Assembly (NCBI GenBank): GCA_030610225.1
Contig: JAUWSD010000009.1
Location: 1-13,321 of the forward strand
Direction of reading: 5' to 3'
Length of the DNA: 13,321 bases
Source of the DNA: Chloroflexota bacterium
GTDB taxonomy: Bacteria > Chloroflexota > Anaerolineae > Anaerolineales > UBA11579
A model generated the notes under the pieces. That model was not told where the DNA came from. It saw only the letters and a list, made by a program, of their open reading frames with translations, and did not search any database. Below, piece after piece: positions 1 through 5,718 of this stretch. The stretch's first letter is position 1. The number at the start of each line of letters is the position of its first letter. A program made the position numbers and the translations under genes.

Positions 1-515
1 AAAACAACATAGGTAAATTGATGGATATCCAGTTTATCTGTAATCTCTTCCAAAGGCGCTTCAATATGTTCGTCAGCATCGGGAAGACTTTCTTTGGCGG
101 CAAATCCTTCACGATCATCTGCAATGATGACTTTGAAACCTAACCATGATCCAAGTTGAACCAGTGCGTTTCCGATATGGCCTGCGCCAATTATTATGAG
201 AGTGTGCTGGTTGGTGATCGGTTCCACATAAACCTCCATTTGGCCGCCGCAAATCCCTGGATCACCATGATCTGGGTCATTGAACGAAAAAGAGACAAGA
301 CTGGGCTTTCCAGTCTTCAATGAGTTGAGTGCTTCGTTGATCACTTTGCTTTCAAACTCTCCGCCGCCAATAGTGCCTGTAAAGCTGCCGTCTGGATGGA
401 CCAGCATCTTTGTACCAGCACGACGTGGTGTTGAGCCTTTGGTCTGAGTGATCACGCACAATGCAACTGGTTTACCCTCTGACTTTATTTTTGAGATTTG
501 ATCATATATATCCAT
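1..515 (-). CDS. XdhC-family molybdenum hydroxylase maturation factor, partial (C-terminus off the left edge)
   Basis: 171 codons are visible and the frame is still open at base 1. Family knowledge: XdhC/CoxI proteins bind molybdenum cofactor and deliver it, sulfurated, to xanthine dehydrogenase-type enzymes in the cytoplasm. Seen: an N-terminal XdhC/CoxI domain with TQTKGSTPRRAG at about residues 23-34 and TIGGGEFE at 48-55; a GICGGQMEVYVEP stretch at 88-99; then a Rossmann glycine motif IIGAGHIGNAL at about 108-118 opening the second domain, which is cut off. The ATG at 515 is the only sensible start; no other in-frame start lies just upstream. Its nearest Shine-Dalgarno (AGAGGG, 533-538) is 17 bases away, too far for ordinary use, and a start-stop ATG-TAA lies between (see separate entry). 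The strong terminator at 554-582 separates it from the gene upstream, and I see no convincing promoter in the short gap. Context with the hydroxylase subunits and YqeB/YqeC supports a role in maturing that enzyme. Confidence 0.92.
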   Translation of the reverse strand, partial: MDIYDQISKIKSEGKPVALCVITQTKGSTPRRAGTKMLVHPDGSFTGTIGGGEFESKVINEALNSLKTGKPSLVSFSFNDPDHGDPGICGGQMEVYVEPITNQHTLIIIGAGHIGNALVQLGSWLGFKVIIADDREGFAAKESLPDADEHIEAPLEEITDKLDIHQFTYVV

Positions 516-520
516 AGATA

Positions 521-538
521 TTACATATTTTACCCTCT
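521..538 (-). promoter_or_regulatory. Shine-Dalgarno plus start-stop codon pair (ATG-TAA) ahead of xdhC
   Basis: Read on the minus strand, AGAGGG (538-533) is followed after 6 bases by ATG (526-524) and at once by TAA (523-521); the xdhC ATG begins 5 bases later at 515. The SD is ideally placed for the start-stop and poorly placed (17 bases) for xdhC. This may be a minimal upstream reading frame acting by re-initiation or stalling, or simply a weak start region. The layout is seen; function is inference. Confidence 0.35.
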
Positions 539-553
539 ATTCAGTTAAAAAGA

Positions 554-582
554 AAAATCCCAGGGAATTACCCTGGGATTTT
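554..582. terminator. Bidirectional rho-independent terminator
   Basis: A perfect 12-bp inverted repeat (aaaatcccaggg at 554-565, ccctgggatttt at 571-582) closes on a 5-base loop (aatta). Both strands carry T-rich tracts after the stem: TTTTGTTTT on plus, TTTTTCTTTTT on minus. It starts 18 bases beyond the stop codon of the minus-strand gene at 600-770, so it most likely ends that transcript and isolates xdhC from it. Confidence 0.9.
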
Positions 583-599
583 GTTTTAGTGATGATCGC

Positions 600-770
600 T
601 TAGAAACCTTTGAAGTAAGCGCCTGCCCAAAGCAGAGCAAATGCTACGAATTCCACCCAGAATTTGTTATCTGAAACGAATGGAATAGGAACGAAGGCAG
701 CTAATAAACCGAGTATTGCGATTGCTGTGGCGATCCAAAACACTAATTTTGTGGGGGCTGAAAGTCTCAT
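600..770 (-). CDS. Small two-helix membrane protein, 56 aa, unknown function
   Basis: I do not recognise a named family. The product is 56 residues with two predicted membrane segments, about 9-28 (VFWIATAIAILGLLAAFVPI) and 38-53 (FWVEFVAFALLWAGAY), joined by a short loop with PIPFVSDNK; the ends are MRLSAPTK and FKGF. I chose the ATG at 770 because GGAGG lies 8 bases upstream; an in-frame TTG at 785 would put that SD inside the coding sequence. The compact hairpin topology, own SD and dedicated terminator (554-582) argue for a real, separately expressed gene. The 341 bases upstream hold no other minus-strand gene. It could be a small stress peptide or an accessory subunit of a membrane complex; nothing in the sequence decides between these. 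Confidence 0.75.
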   Translation of the reverse strand: MRLSAPTKLVFWIATAIAILGLLAAFVPIPFVSDNKFWVEFVAFALLWAGAYFKGF

Positions 771-892
771 TTGTGTATCCTCCAAATAAAATGGTTAATA
801 AAATAATATCTATATTTAATATAACCCAAAAACGTAAAAAAAGTTATCGATTTTTGACAAATAACAGGTAATCGTAATAGGTTATTAGTAAT

Positions 893-906
893 AGAACAGA
901 AGTTCT
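893..906. promoter_or_regulatory. GAAC-N4-GTTC palindrome, candidate LexA (SOS) operator
   Basis: Perfect dyad: agaac (893-897), 4-base spacer agaa, gttct (902-906). The GAAC-N4-GTTC core is the LexA box known from Bacillus, Actinobacteria and cyanobacteria; the flanking C/G of the Bacillus consensus are absent. It abuts the extended -10 at 906-914, where a bound repressor would block RNA polymerase. Assignment to LexA is inference; the genome's LexA site is not known to me. Confidence 0.4.
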
Positions 907-914
907 GATAAAAT
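906..914 (+). promoter_or_regulatory. Extended -10 promoter candidate (TGaTAAAAT)
   Basis: TG at 906-907, one base, then TAAAAT at 909-914 (5 of 6 matches to TATAAT). No good -35 is present, as is common for extended -10 promoters. A start of transcription near 921 would leave about 36 bases to the GTG at 957. It touches the palindrome at 893-906. Confidence 0.4.
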
Positions 915-956
915 AATAAAAAAGGTAATTTCAAGCAAAATATAAGGACATCAAAC

Positions 957-1076
957 GTGAGATATGAAGATTGGATTAAATATGAACAGGGAAACAAGAA
1001 GGAGCATGAGAAAAAGAAAAGGGATGCTCAAAAAGTGAAAACCAGGAAAAAGCAGCTTATTTTAATTATTAAATAA
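957..1076 (+). CDS. Possible 39-aa basic peptide, unknown function
   Basis: A short plus-strand frame begins at GTG 957 and ends at TAA 1074-1076. AAGGA at 944-948 gives an SD with 8-base spacing, and an extended -10 promoter candidate lies at 906-914 under a LexA-like palindrome. The peptide starts MRYEDWIKYEQGNKK, continues with a highly charged, probably helical Lys/Glu/Arg stretch (about residues 14-33) and ends in a hydrophobic LILIIK. I recognise no family. Nothing in the rest of the gap competes for this space, and the next gene downstream is convergent (ends at 1112). Against it: short length, non-ATG start, and Lys-rich frames arise by chance in A-rich DNA. The combination of SD, promoter and operator-like dyad is what makes it worth listing. 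Confidence 0.4.
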   Translation: MRYEDWIKYEQGNKKEHEKKKRDAQKVKTRKKQLILIIK

Positions 1077-1111
1077 ATTTATTCCTGTGTTATTTTTCTC
1101 ATTTTGCAGAC

Positions 1112-1468
1112 TTAATAAAGGAAGAGCAGAGCTGGGGGAAGTACTCCAAGCAAGAACACAGCAAGTATAGGAAGTATATTAGCTGTTTCTACCCTTGGCC
1201 CTACAAATATCCAGAACAGGACCAGAAAGACTGCAAAAGTGATCGTCGATGTCAAGCCACCGATATAATCCCATTTCCAGGCGATCAGCAGCCCGATCAC
1301 ATAGATCCCCAATAATGCCAGAAGAATGTATTCTTTGTTATCAATTGGTTCTGTAGCGTAAGGATCGTCCATAAAAATGTTGCCAAGTGCAAATAAAATC
1401 GGCAAAAGACTCCATATCCTTGCGATCCACCTTATAATATTCAGCTTTTTTTCATTTGAATTAGACAT
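1112..1468 (-). CDS. Four-helix integral membrane protein, 118 aa, unknown function
   Basis: The protein has four hydrophobic segments, about residues 13-33 (starting IARIWSLLPILFALG), 46-64, 69-91 and 96-117, with a short charged N-terminus MSNSNEKK and an acidic loop (DDPYATEPIDNKE) between helices 1 and 2. The 'ARIWS...' opening and the size resemble uncharacterised four-helix proteins (possibly the DUF7670 type) that I associate with Anaerolineae; I am not sure of the family. AAGGAG 6 bases before the ATG at 1468 supports the start. It follows the catalytic hydroxylase subunit on the same strand after 58 bases, but that gap carries its own promoter candidate (TTGAAA-16-TACAAT), so it may be a separate unit rather than part of the enzyme operon. 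No function can be given. Confidence 0.85.
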   Translation of the reverse strand: MSNSNEKKLNIIRWIARIWSLLPILFALGNIFMDDPYATEPIDNKEYILLALLGIYVIGLLIAWKWDYIGGLTSTITFAVFLVLFWIFVGPRVETANILPILAVFLLGVLPPALLFLY

Positions 1469-1486
1469 ATTTCACTCCTTGAATCC

Positions 1487-1514
1487 ATTGTATAGCAAGT
1501 TCATGGAGTTTCAA
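1487..1514 (-). promoter_or_regulatory. Candidate sigma70 promoter for the 118-aa membrane protein gene
   Basis: On minus, TTGAAA (1514-1509) and TACAAT (1492-1487) are 16 bases apart, each 5 of 6 to consensus. Transcription would begin near 1480, right at the AAGGAG ribosome binding site, an unusually short leader; this lowers confidence. Confidence 0.35.
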
Positions 1515-1526
1515 ATATCAATTTCC

Positions 1527-3737
1527 CTATATTTTCCCCAATCCTTTTAAAACTCTCTCGGGAACCAGCGGGAAATCGTCATACCAGACACCGACTGCAT
1601 CATGTACTGCTGCCATGACAGCAGGAGCCAGAGGTATATATGGCATTTCCGCCATGCCGCGTACTCCCCAGGGGCCTTCTTGGTCGCCATATTCGAGGAT
1701 GATCGACTCGATCTCATCGGGGATGTCATAAACGGTTGGGATCAGGTAATTTGAAAGTTTGTCGGTGATAGCTAATCCGTCTTCCTGGACAAAGTTCTCC
1801 AGAACAGTATAACCAACTGCCTGAACTATTGCCCCTTCGATCTGTCCCTCGATTAATTTTGGGTTGATGGCTTTTCCAACATCATCTGCACAGACCACCT
1901 TCAGGATCTTGACTTCACCTGTTTCTGTATCGACTTCTACTTCGACAACCTCTACCACATACCCATATGCGAAATTCGGCATCGCTTCGCCTGTTTCACT
2001 GTCTAAAGGAGTGGTTTTGGGTGGCACATATTTGTATTCAACACAGGCTGGACGTTCTCCATCATTCCATTTATCCAGCGCGCGTGCAGCTGCGCCCTTT
2101 ATTGCGTTTCCGGCCATGAAGGTCATACGGCTGGCAGAACTGCTGCCAGAATCTTTGGTGTGAGCTGTGTCAGCTTTTTTGAGAACTATCTTCTCAAGCG
2201 ATACTTCGACTGCATCGGCAGCCATTTGTTTGAAGACCGTATGTGCACCTTGCCCAACATCTGCACCTGCTTGATGGACAAATACTTTTTCTATTTCATC
2301 CTCACCAATGATCTCAACTTTTGCCCAGGACCTTTCAGGGTAACCGAAAGAAAATCCAATATTTTTAAAACCACAGGAAATACCGATGCCCCGCTTTTTG
2401 TGCGGCTCCAGATTCTCTTGTGGTTGTACTTTTAATTTCCAACCTGAAGAAGTCTTTTGCCATCCACTGGCAAGTGCACATTCTTCCATAACTTTATCAA
2501 GGGTTACAGGCGGGGGGAGAGGTGTGCCTGTGTGTAGATCCTCGTTGTCTCGGATAATATTCTTCATCCTGATCTCGGCTGGATCCATATCGAGGGCTTC
2601 AGCAATTTTATTGATCTGCATTTCAGCAGCGTATGCTCCCTGTGGGCCGCCAAAACCACGGAAGGCACCACCGGGGATATTGTTAGTATAAACAGCACAG
2701 GAATCTACTTTTACATTTGGGATCTTGTAGGGGCCAGAGACCATCAGGGTGGCATTCCCAAGCACTTTATTGGTTGTGTAATTGTAAGCGCCAGCGTCTG
2801 CGATCACTTCTGATTCTGCAGCCAGCAGCATACCGTCTTTGGTCGCACCCCATTTTGACATGATCCTGTATTGATGTCGTTTGTGATGCCCGATGATTGA
2901 TTCTTCACGGGACCATTCTATCTTTACAGGTCTTCTAATCCCGCGATCATTTAATTTCATAACAGCTAGAGCCAGGACTATCTGAATGGTTATATCTTCG
3001 CGCCCACCAAATGCTCCACCGATAGCAGGATGGATCACACGAATTTTTTCTGGGGGCAGGTCCAAGGAATGGGCGATCATTTCCTGTTCTTCATGCACCC
3101 ACTGACCAGCAACGGCAACAGTGATACGTTCTTCATCATCTAAATATGCGATCCCGGCTTCAGGATCGAGAAATGCATGTTCCTGTAATGGAGTGATATA
3201 TTCACTTTCTATGATCACATCAGCTTGTTCAAAAGCTGCTTCCACATCACCTTTTCTGATCCTGAATTTTTGGTAGATGTTTGTATCTTTTTCAGGATGC
3301 ACGAGGGTCTTATCCTGCATTGCTAAGAGAGAATCTGATATTACGGGAAGGTCTTCATATTCAACATTGATCAATCCAACTGCAATTTCTGCGATCTTCT
3401 TTGTTTCAGCAATCACAATGGCAACCTGATCGCCTATGAATCTGACATGATCAGAAAAAGGTATTTCTGAACCTGGTCCGCATAAAACTGGCTGATCCTT
3501 CATGATGAGACCATATTCATTTACTGGAACATCTTTTGCTGTGTATATCCCCAGCACACCCTTTAAATTTTCGACATTAGATAGATTTATGCTTTTTACT
3601 ATTGCATGTGGTCGTCTGGCAAACAGAATTTTCATGTATGCCTGATCTGGCATGTTAATATCACCGGGGTAAATTGCTTGTCCGGTAACTTTACTTTTAG
3701 CGTCTATTCGTTCGATCGATTTTCCAATGTATTTCAT
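1527..3737 (-). CDS. Molybdenum hydroxylase (xanthine dehydrogenase family), molybdopterin-binding catalytic subunit
   Basis: 736 residues, normal length for the large subunit of three-part molybdenum hydroxylases. Family role: water-derived hydroxylation of a purine or other N-heterocycle or aldehyde at the Mo centre, electrons leaving through 2Fe-2S clusters to FAD. Seen: typical N-terminus IGKSIERIDAKSKVTGQAIYPGD; QEHAFLDPEAGIAY at about 185-198; the GGAFGGRED cofactor motif at 240-248; AFRGFGGPQG at 358-367; a HQAGADVGQGAHT segment at 488-500; and GPWGVRGMAE at 688-697, where Glu697 matches the catalytic glutamate. I start at ATG 3737: it gives the canonical N-terminus and lies 4 bases after the stop of the upstream gene, so translation is probably coupled; a frame extension to 3794 would lie inside that gene. 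No good SD sits at 3737. Substrate cannot be told. YqeB/YqeC next door suggests a selenium-dependent enzyme; the selenium would be a cofactor ligand, and no in-frame TGA for selenocysteine is seen. Confidence 0.95.
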   Translation of the reverse strand: MKYIGKSIERIDAKSKVTGQAIYPGDINMPDQAYMKILFARRPHAIVKSINLSNVENLKGVLGIYTAKDVPVNEYGLIMKDQPVLCGPGSEIPFSDHVRFIGDQVAIVIAETKKIAEIAVGLINVEYEDLPVISDSLLAMQDKTLVHPEKDTNIYQKFRIRKGDVEAAFEQADVIIESEYITPLQEHAFLDPEAGIAYLDDEERITVAVAGQWVHEEQEMIAHSLDLPPEKIRVIHPAIGGAFGGREDITIQIVLALAVMKLNDRGIRRPVKIEWSREESIIGHHKRHQYRIMSKWGATKDGMLLAAESEVIADAGAYNYTTNKVLGNATLMVSGPYKIPNVKVDSCAVYTNNIPGGAFRGFGGPQGAYAAEMQINKIAEALDMDPAEIRMKNIIRDNEDLHTGTPLPPPVTLDKVMEECALASGWQKTSSGWKLKVQPQENLEPHKKRGIGISCGFKNIGFSFGYPERSWAKVEIIGEDEIEKVFVHQAGADVGQGAHTVFKQMAADAVEVSLEKIVLKKADTAHTKDSGSSSASRMTFMAGNAIKGAAARALDKWNDGERPACVEYKYVPPKTTPLDSETGEAMPNFAYGYVVEVVEVEVDTETGEVKILKVVCADDVGKAINPKLIEGQIEGAIVQAVGYTVLENFVQEDGLAITDKLSNYLIPTVYDIPDEIESIILEYGDQEGPWGVRGMAEMPYIPLAPAVMAAVHDAVGVWYDDFPLVPERVLKGLGKI

Positions 3738-3741
3738 ATGA

Positions 3742-4131
3742 TCAGATGTCTCGAAGTTTCCTCTTTTTCTTCTTTTTTCTATCTGGAGCCACATTCAGGG
3801 ATGCGAGGTTTTTATCGCTGTTAAAGCTGTACATGATCGAATTCAACAGGGAGATCACCAAAAAGAGCATGATGGCAATAATCACTGCAATTATGATCGT
3901 TGCCGGCAGATTAAATACGATCCAATCTCCCCAGATGTTTATCGGTCCACTAGCGAGGGCAGTAGGCAAATCCAATTCCTGGTAATTATTGATGAGCCAT
4001 TTCATGACCATATCTGCAATTGCAAAGGAAAAGATTGGGACGATGATCATCAATATAAAGCCGATCGGTTTCCAAATTGGATGTGGGCGCGTGATCGGTT
4101 CTTCTTCTCTCACATATCTTCTATCACTCAT
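3742..4131 (-). CDS. Two-helix membrane protein inside the molybdenum hydroxylase operon, 129 aa
   Basis: I know no named family. The N-terminus (1-20) is charged and Pro/Arg-rich; hydrophobic segments lie at about 22-46 (starting PIGFILMIIVPIFSFAIAD) and 76-100 (ATIIIAVIIAIMLFLVISL), with a roughly 30-residue loop between them containing GPINIWGDW. The C-terminal tail is strongly basic (DRKKKKKRKLRDI), consistent with a cytoplasmic end by the positive-inside rule. GAGGT 5 bases before the ATG at 4131 overlaps the end of the FAD/2Fe-2S gene (stop 4142-4140), and its own stop is 4 bases from the catalytic-subunit ATG. It is therefore locked between two subunits of one enzyme and must be co-translated with them. 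A membrane anchor or a route to quinone for an otherwise soluble enzyme is my inference; no heme or quinone-binding motif is visible. Confidence 0.85.
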   Translation of the reverse strand: MSDRRYVREEEPITRPHPIWKPIGFILMIIVPIFSFAIADMVMKWLINNYQELDLPTALASGPINIWGDWIVFNLPATIIIAVIIAIMLFLVISLLNSIMYSFNSDKNLASLNVAPDRKKKKKRKLRDI

Positions 4132-4139
4132 ATTTACCT

Positions 4140-5543
4140 CTATTCAACAGAATTCTCGATTGCTTTCAGGATCTTCTTATATCCAGTGCATCGACATAAA
4201 TTTCCGCTAATTGCCACTTTGATCTCATCTTCTGTTGGATGAGATTTTTCTTCCAACAATTTAGCAGCGGACATGATAAAACCAGGTGTGCAATATCCAC
4301 ACTGGACTGCATCTTCCTCTATAAAAGATTGCTGTACGGGGTGCAGTTTCCCCTCATGTGATAACCCTTCGATCGTGATGATCTCTGTGCCTTCAGCTCT
4401 CGGGGCAGGTACAAGGCAGCTCATCACAGCTTTGCCATCCATATAAACTGTACAGGCTCCACATTCACCTTCACCACAGCCTTCCTTTGTACCAGTCATT
4501 AATGCTTCATCTCGCAGTAAGCTTAAAAGGGTCTTATTGTGACTGTGGGTGGATATTATTTGTTTGCCATTTACTTTGAAAGAAATCTCCGAGCCTTTTT
4601 GATGAGATGATGTGTCGTGGAGTTGGGATGTTTTGTGATTGTTATTACCCCAAAGAAGTACCGGCTTTTCAGGTACAGGGTCTTGATTGTTTTCTGGTAT
4701 CAGTTTGCGGAGTGCTCGTTTGACGCATATCTCAGTGATATAGCTTCGGTATGCTGCTGAACCGCGCACGTCATCAATGGGGGTTGCTGCTTTTGCTGCC
4801 AGCTTAGCAGTTTCTTCTATTACTTTAAAATTCAATTCTTTTCCAAGCAAGAATATTTCCGCTTCATCAGCATGGATGATGGTGGGCGAAACAGAGCCGA
4901 GTGTGATGCTGGCTTTGTTGATTATTCCATTATCAAGACCAATGACGACTGCAGCGTTCACAACTGATATAGCCTGCGCTTTCCTAAGTCCCTGTTTATA
5001 AAATGAGCCTTTTTGACCTTTTGTTAATGCCGGAATTAGAATGTCTGTAAGGATCTCATCTGGTCGGATGACTGTTTTCCGAACCCCTTTGAAGAAATCA
5101 ACCATTTTAATTATTCTTGTTGAACTGCTTGAACGGAGCTCTACAGATGCGTCCATCGCTACCAGAGGTGTGATGGTGTCATTGGCTGGGGAGGCGGTCA
5201 GGATGTTTCCAGCAACTGTGCCACGGTTCCTGATCTGGGGAGCGCCTATCTGCCAGCAGGCCTGCACCAGAGGAACAGCGTACTGTTGAAGAAGCTTTGA
5301 GCCAACAACATGGTTATGAGTTACCAATGGTCCAATGTGAATTAGATCGTCTTCCAATGCGATCTGATCCAAACCAGCAATTCTGGTTATATCGACCAAC
5401 AATTCAGGTTCAGGGCTGACTTTACCTTCAAATTCAAGGATCAGGTCAGTGCCACCAGCTATGACCCTAGTTCTCTTTGATGGGTCTGATATTAATTCCA
5501 GCGCTTCTTCCAGGCTCTTTGGCTGGATGTATTCCTGCCACAT
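4140..5543 (-). CDS. Fused FAD-binding and 2Fe-2S subunit of molybdenum hydroxylase
   Basis: 467 residues joining two subunits that are often separate. Residues about 1-290 are a CoxM-type FAD domain: IQPKSLEEALEL near the start, AGGTDL at 29-34 and GNILTASPANDT at 112-123 for flavin. After a linker with low-complexity HDTSSHQKGS, residues about 318-467 are a CoxS-type ferredoxin domain: plant-type cluster Cys356, Cys361, Cys364, Cys376 (GCGEGECGACTVY), then the four-helix cluster Cys415, Cys418 (QCGYC) and Cys450, Cys452 (NLCRCTGYKKI). All eight ligands are present. Electrons pass from the Mo subunit through both clusters to FAD. The usual XdhA fusion has the Fe-S domain first, so the order here is reversed. 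I start at ATG 5543: GGAG is 5 bases upstream and the protein begins with the family's normal N-terminus; a longer frame back to 5663 would begin upstream of the TATAAT promoter at 5590-5598. First gene of a three-gene operon. Confidence 0.95.
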   Translation of the reverse strand: MWQEYIQPKSLEEALELISDPSKRTRVIAGGTDLILEFEGKVSPEPELLVDITRIAGLDQIALEDDLIHIGPLVTHNHVVGSKLLQQYAVPLVQACWQIGAPQIRNRGTVAGNILTASPANDTITPLVAMDASVELRSSSSTRIIKMVDFFKGVRKTVIRPDEILTDILIPALTKGQKGSFYKQGLRKAQAISVVNAAVVIGLDNGIINKASITLGSVSPTIIHADEAEIFLLGKELNFKVIEETAKLAAKAATPIDDVRGSAAYRSYITEICVKRALRKLIPENNQDPVPEKPVLLWGNNNHKTSQLHDTSSHQKGSEISFKVNGKQIISTHSHNKTLLSLLRDEALMTGTKEGCGEGECGACTVYMDGKAVMSCLVPAPRAEGTEIITIEGLSHEGKLHPVQQSFIEEDAVQCGYCTPGFIMSAAKLLEEKSHPTEDEIKVAISGNLCRCTGYKKILKAIENSVE

Positions 5544-5589
5544 AGAATCTCCAAGTATTTCAATATTGATGAAACTGTTTTCCAAGTTG

Positions 5590-5598
5590 ATTATAGCA
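5590..5598 (-). promoter_or_regulatory. Extended -10 promoter of the molybdenum hydroxylase operon (TGcTATAAT)
   Basis: On minus, TG-C-TATAAT is a perfect extended -10. No good -35 is present at 16-18 bases. Transcription would start near 5583, giving a leader of about 40 bases with GGAG just before ATG 5543. Confidence 0.6.
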
Positions 5599-5657
5599 AA
5601 CTTTGTAAAAATCCTTTTATATGTAACAAATCTATTTATCTTCACTGTTTGATCTTG

Positions 5658-5666
5658 TGGCATAAT
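5658..5666 (+). promoter_or_regulatory. Extended -10 promoter candidate for yqeB (TGgCATAAT)
   Basis: TG at 5658-5659, one base, then CATAAT at 5661-5666 (5 of 6). No good -35. Start near 5673 leaves about 45 bases to ATG 5719. It lies about 60 bases from, and back to back with, the extended -10 of the enzyme operon. A second -10-like GATAAT sits at 5685-5690. Confidence 0.4.
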
Positions 5667-5718
5667 GAATATGCTTTAAAATGAGATAATTACTAATAAA
5701 ACATTGGAGATCTTGAGA

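Larger units (their letters stand above)
771..1111. other. AT-rich intergenic region with one short plus-strand frame
   Basis: Between two minus-strand membrane genes lies 341 bases of AT-rich sequence. It holds a GAAC-N4-GTTC palindrome (893-906), an extended -10 (906-914) and the 39-codon frame at 957-1076, each listed separately. A consensus -35 hexamer TTGACA sits at 854-859 on plus but has no good -10 at normal distance (TAATAG at 15 bases is the nearest). On minus, ahead of the 56-aa gene, TTTACG and TATAGA spaced by 17 bases form only a weak promoter candidate. A 12-bp A/T-only palindrome lies at 1072-1083. I see nothing else. Confidence 0.6.

Noticed and set aside
854..880. Consensus TTGACA on plus ahead of the 39-aa frame
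   Set aside because: No -10 at 16-18 bases; the nearest (TAATAG, 15 bases) matches only 3 of 6. The extended -10 at 906-914 is a better candidate.
1072..1083. Perfect 12-bp palindrome aataaatttatt after the 39-aa frame
   Set aside because: A/T-only with no loop, in AT-rich DNA; expected by chance and not a terminator.
1527..3737. Search for an in-frame TGA selenocysteine codon in the hydroxylase
   Set aside because: The catalytic subunit reads through in full without TGA; any selenium would be a cofactor ligand, not selenocysteine.
3738..3794. N-terminal extension of the molybdopterin subunit to an ATG at 3794
   Set aside because: It overlaps the upstream membrane-protein gene and adds 19 residues unlike the family; ATG 3737 gives the canonical N-terminus.
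5544..5663. N-terminal extension of the FAD/2Fe-2S protein to 5663
   Set aside because: The extra 40 residues are not part of the family, they span the TATAAT promoter, and ATG 5543 has GGAG 5 bases upstream.
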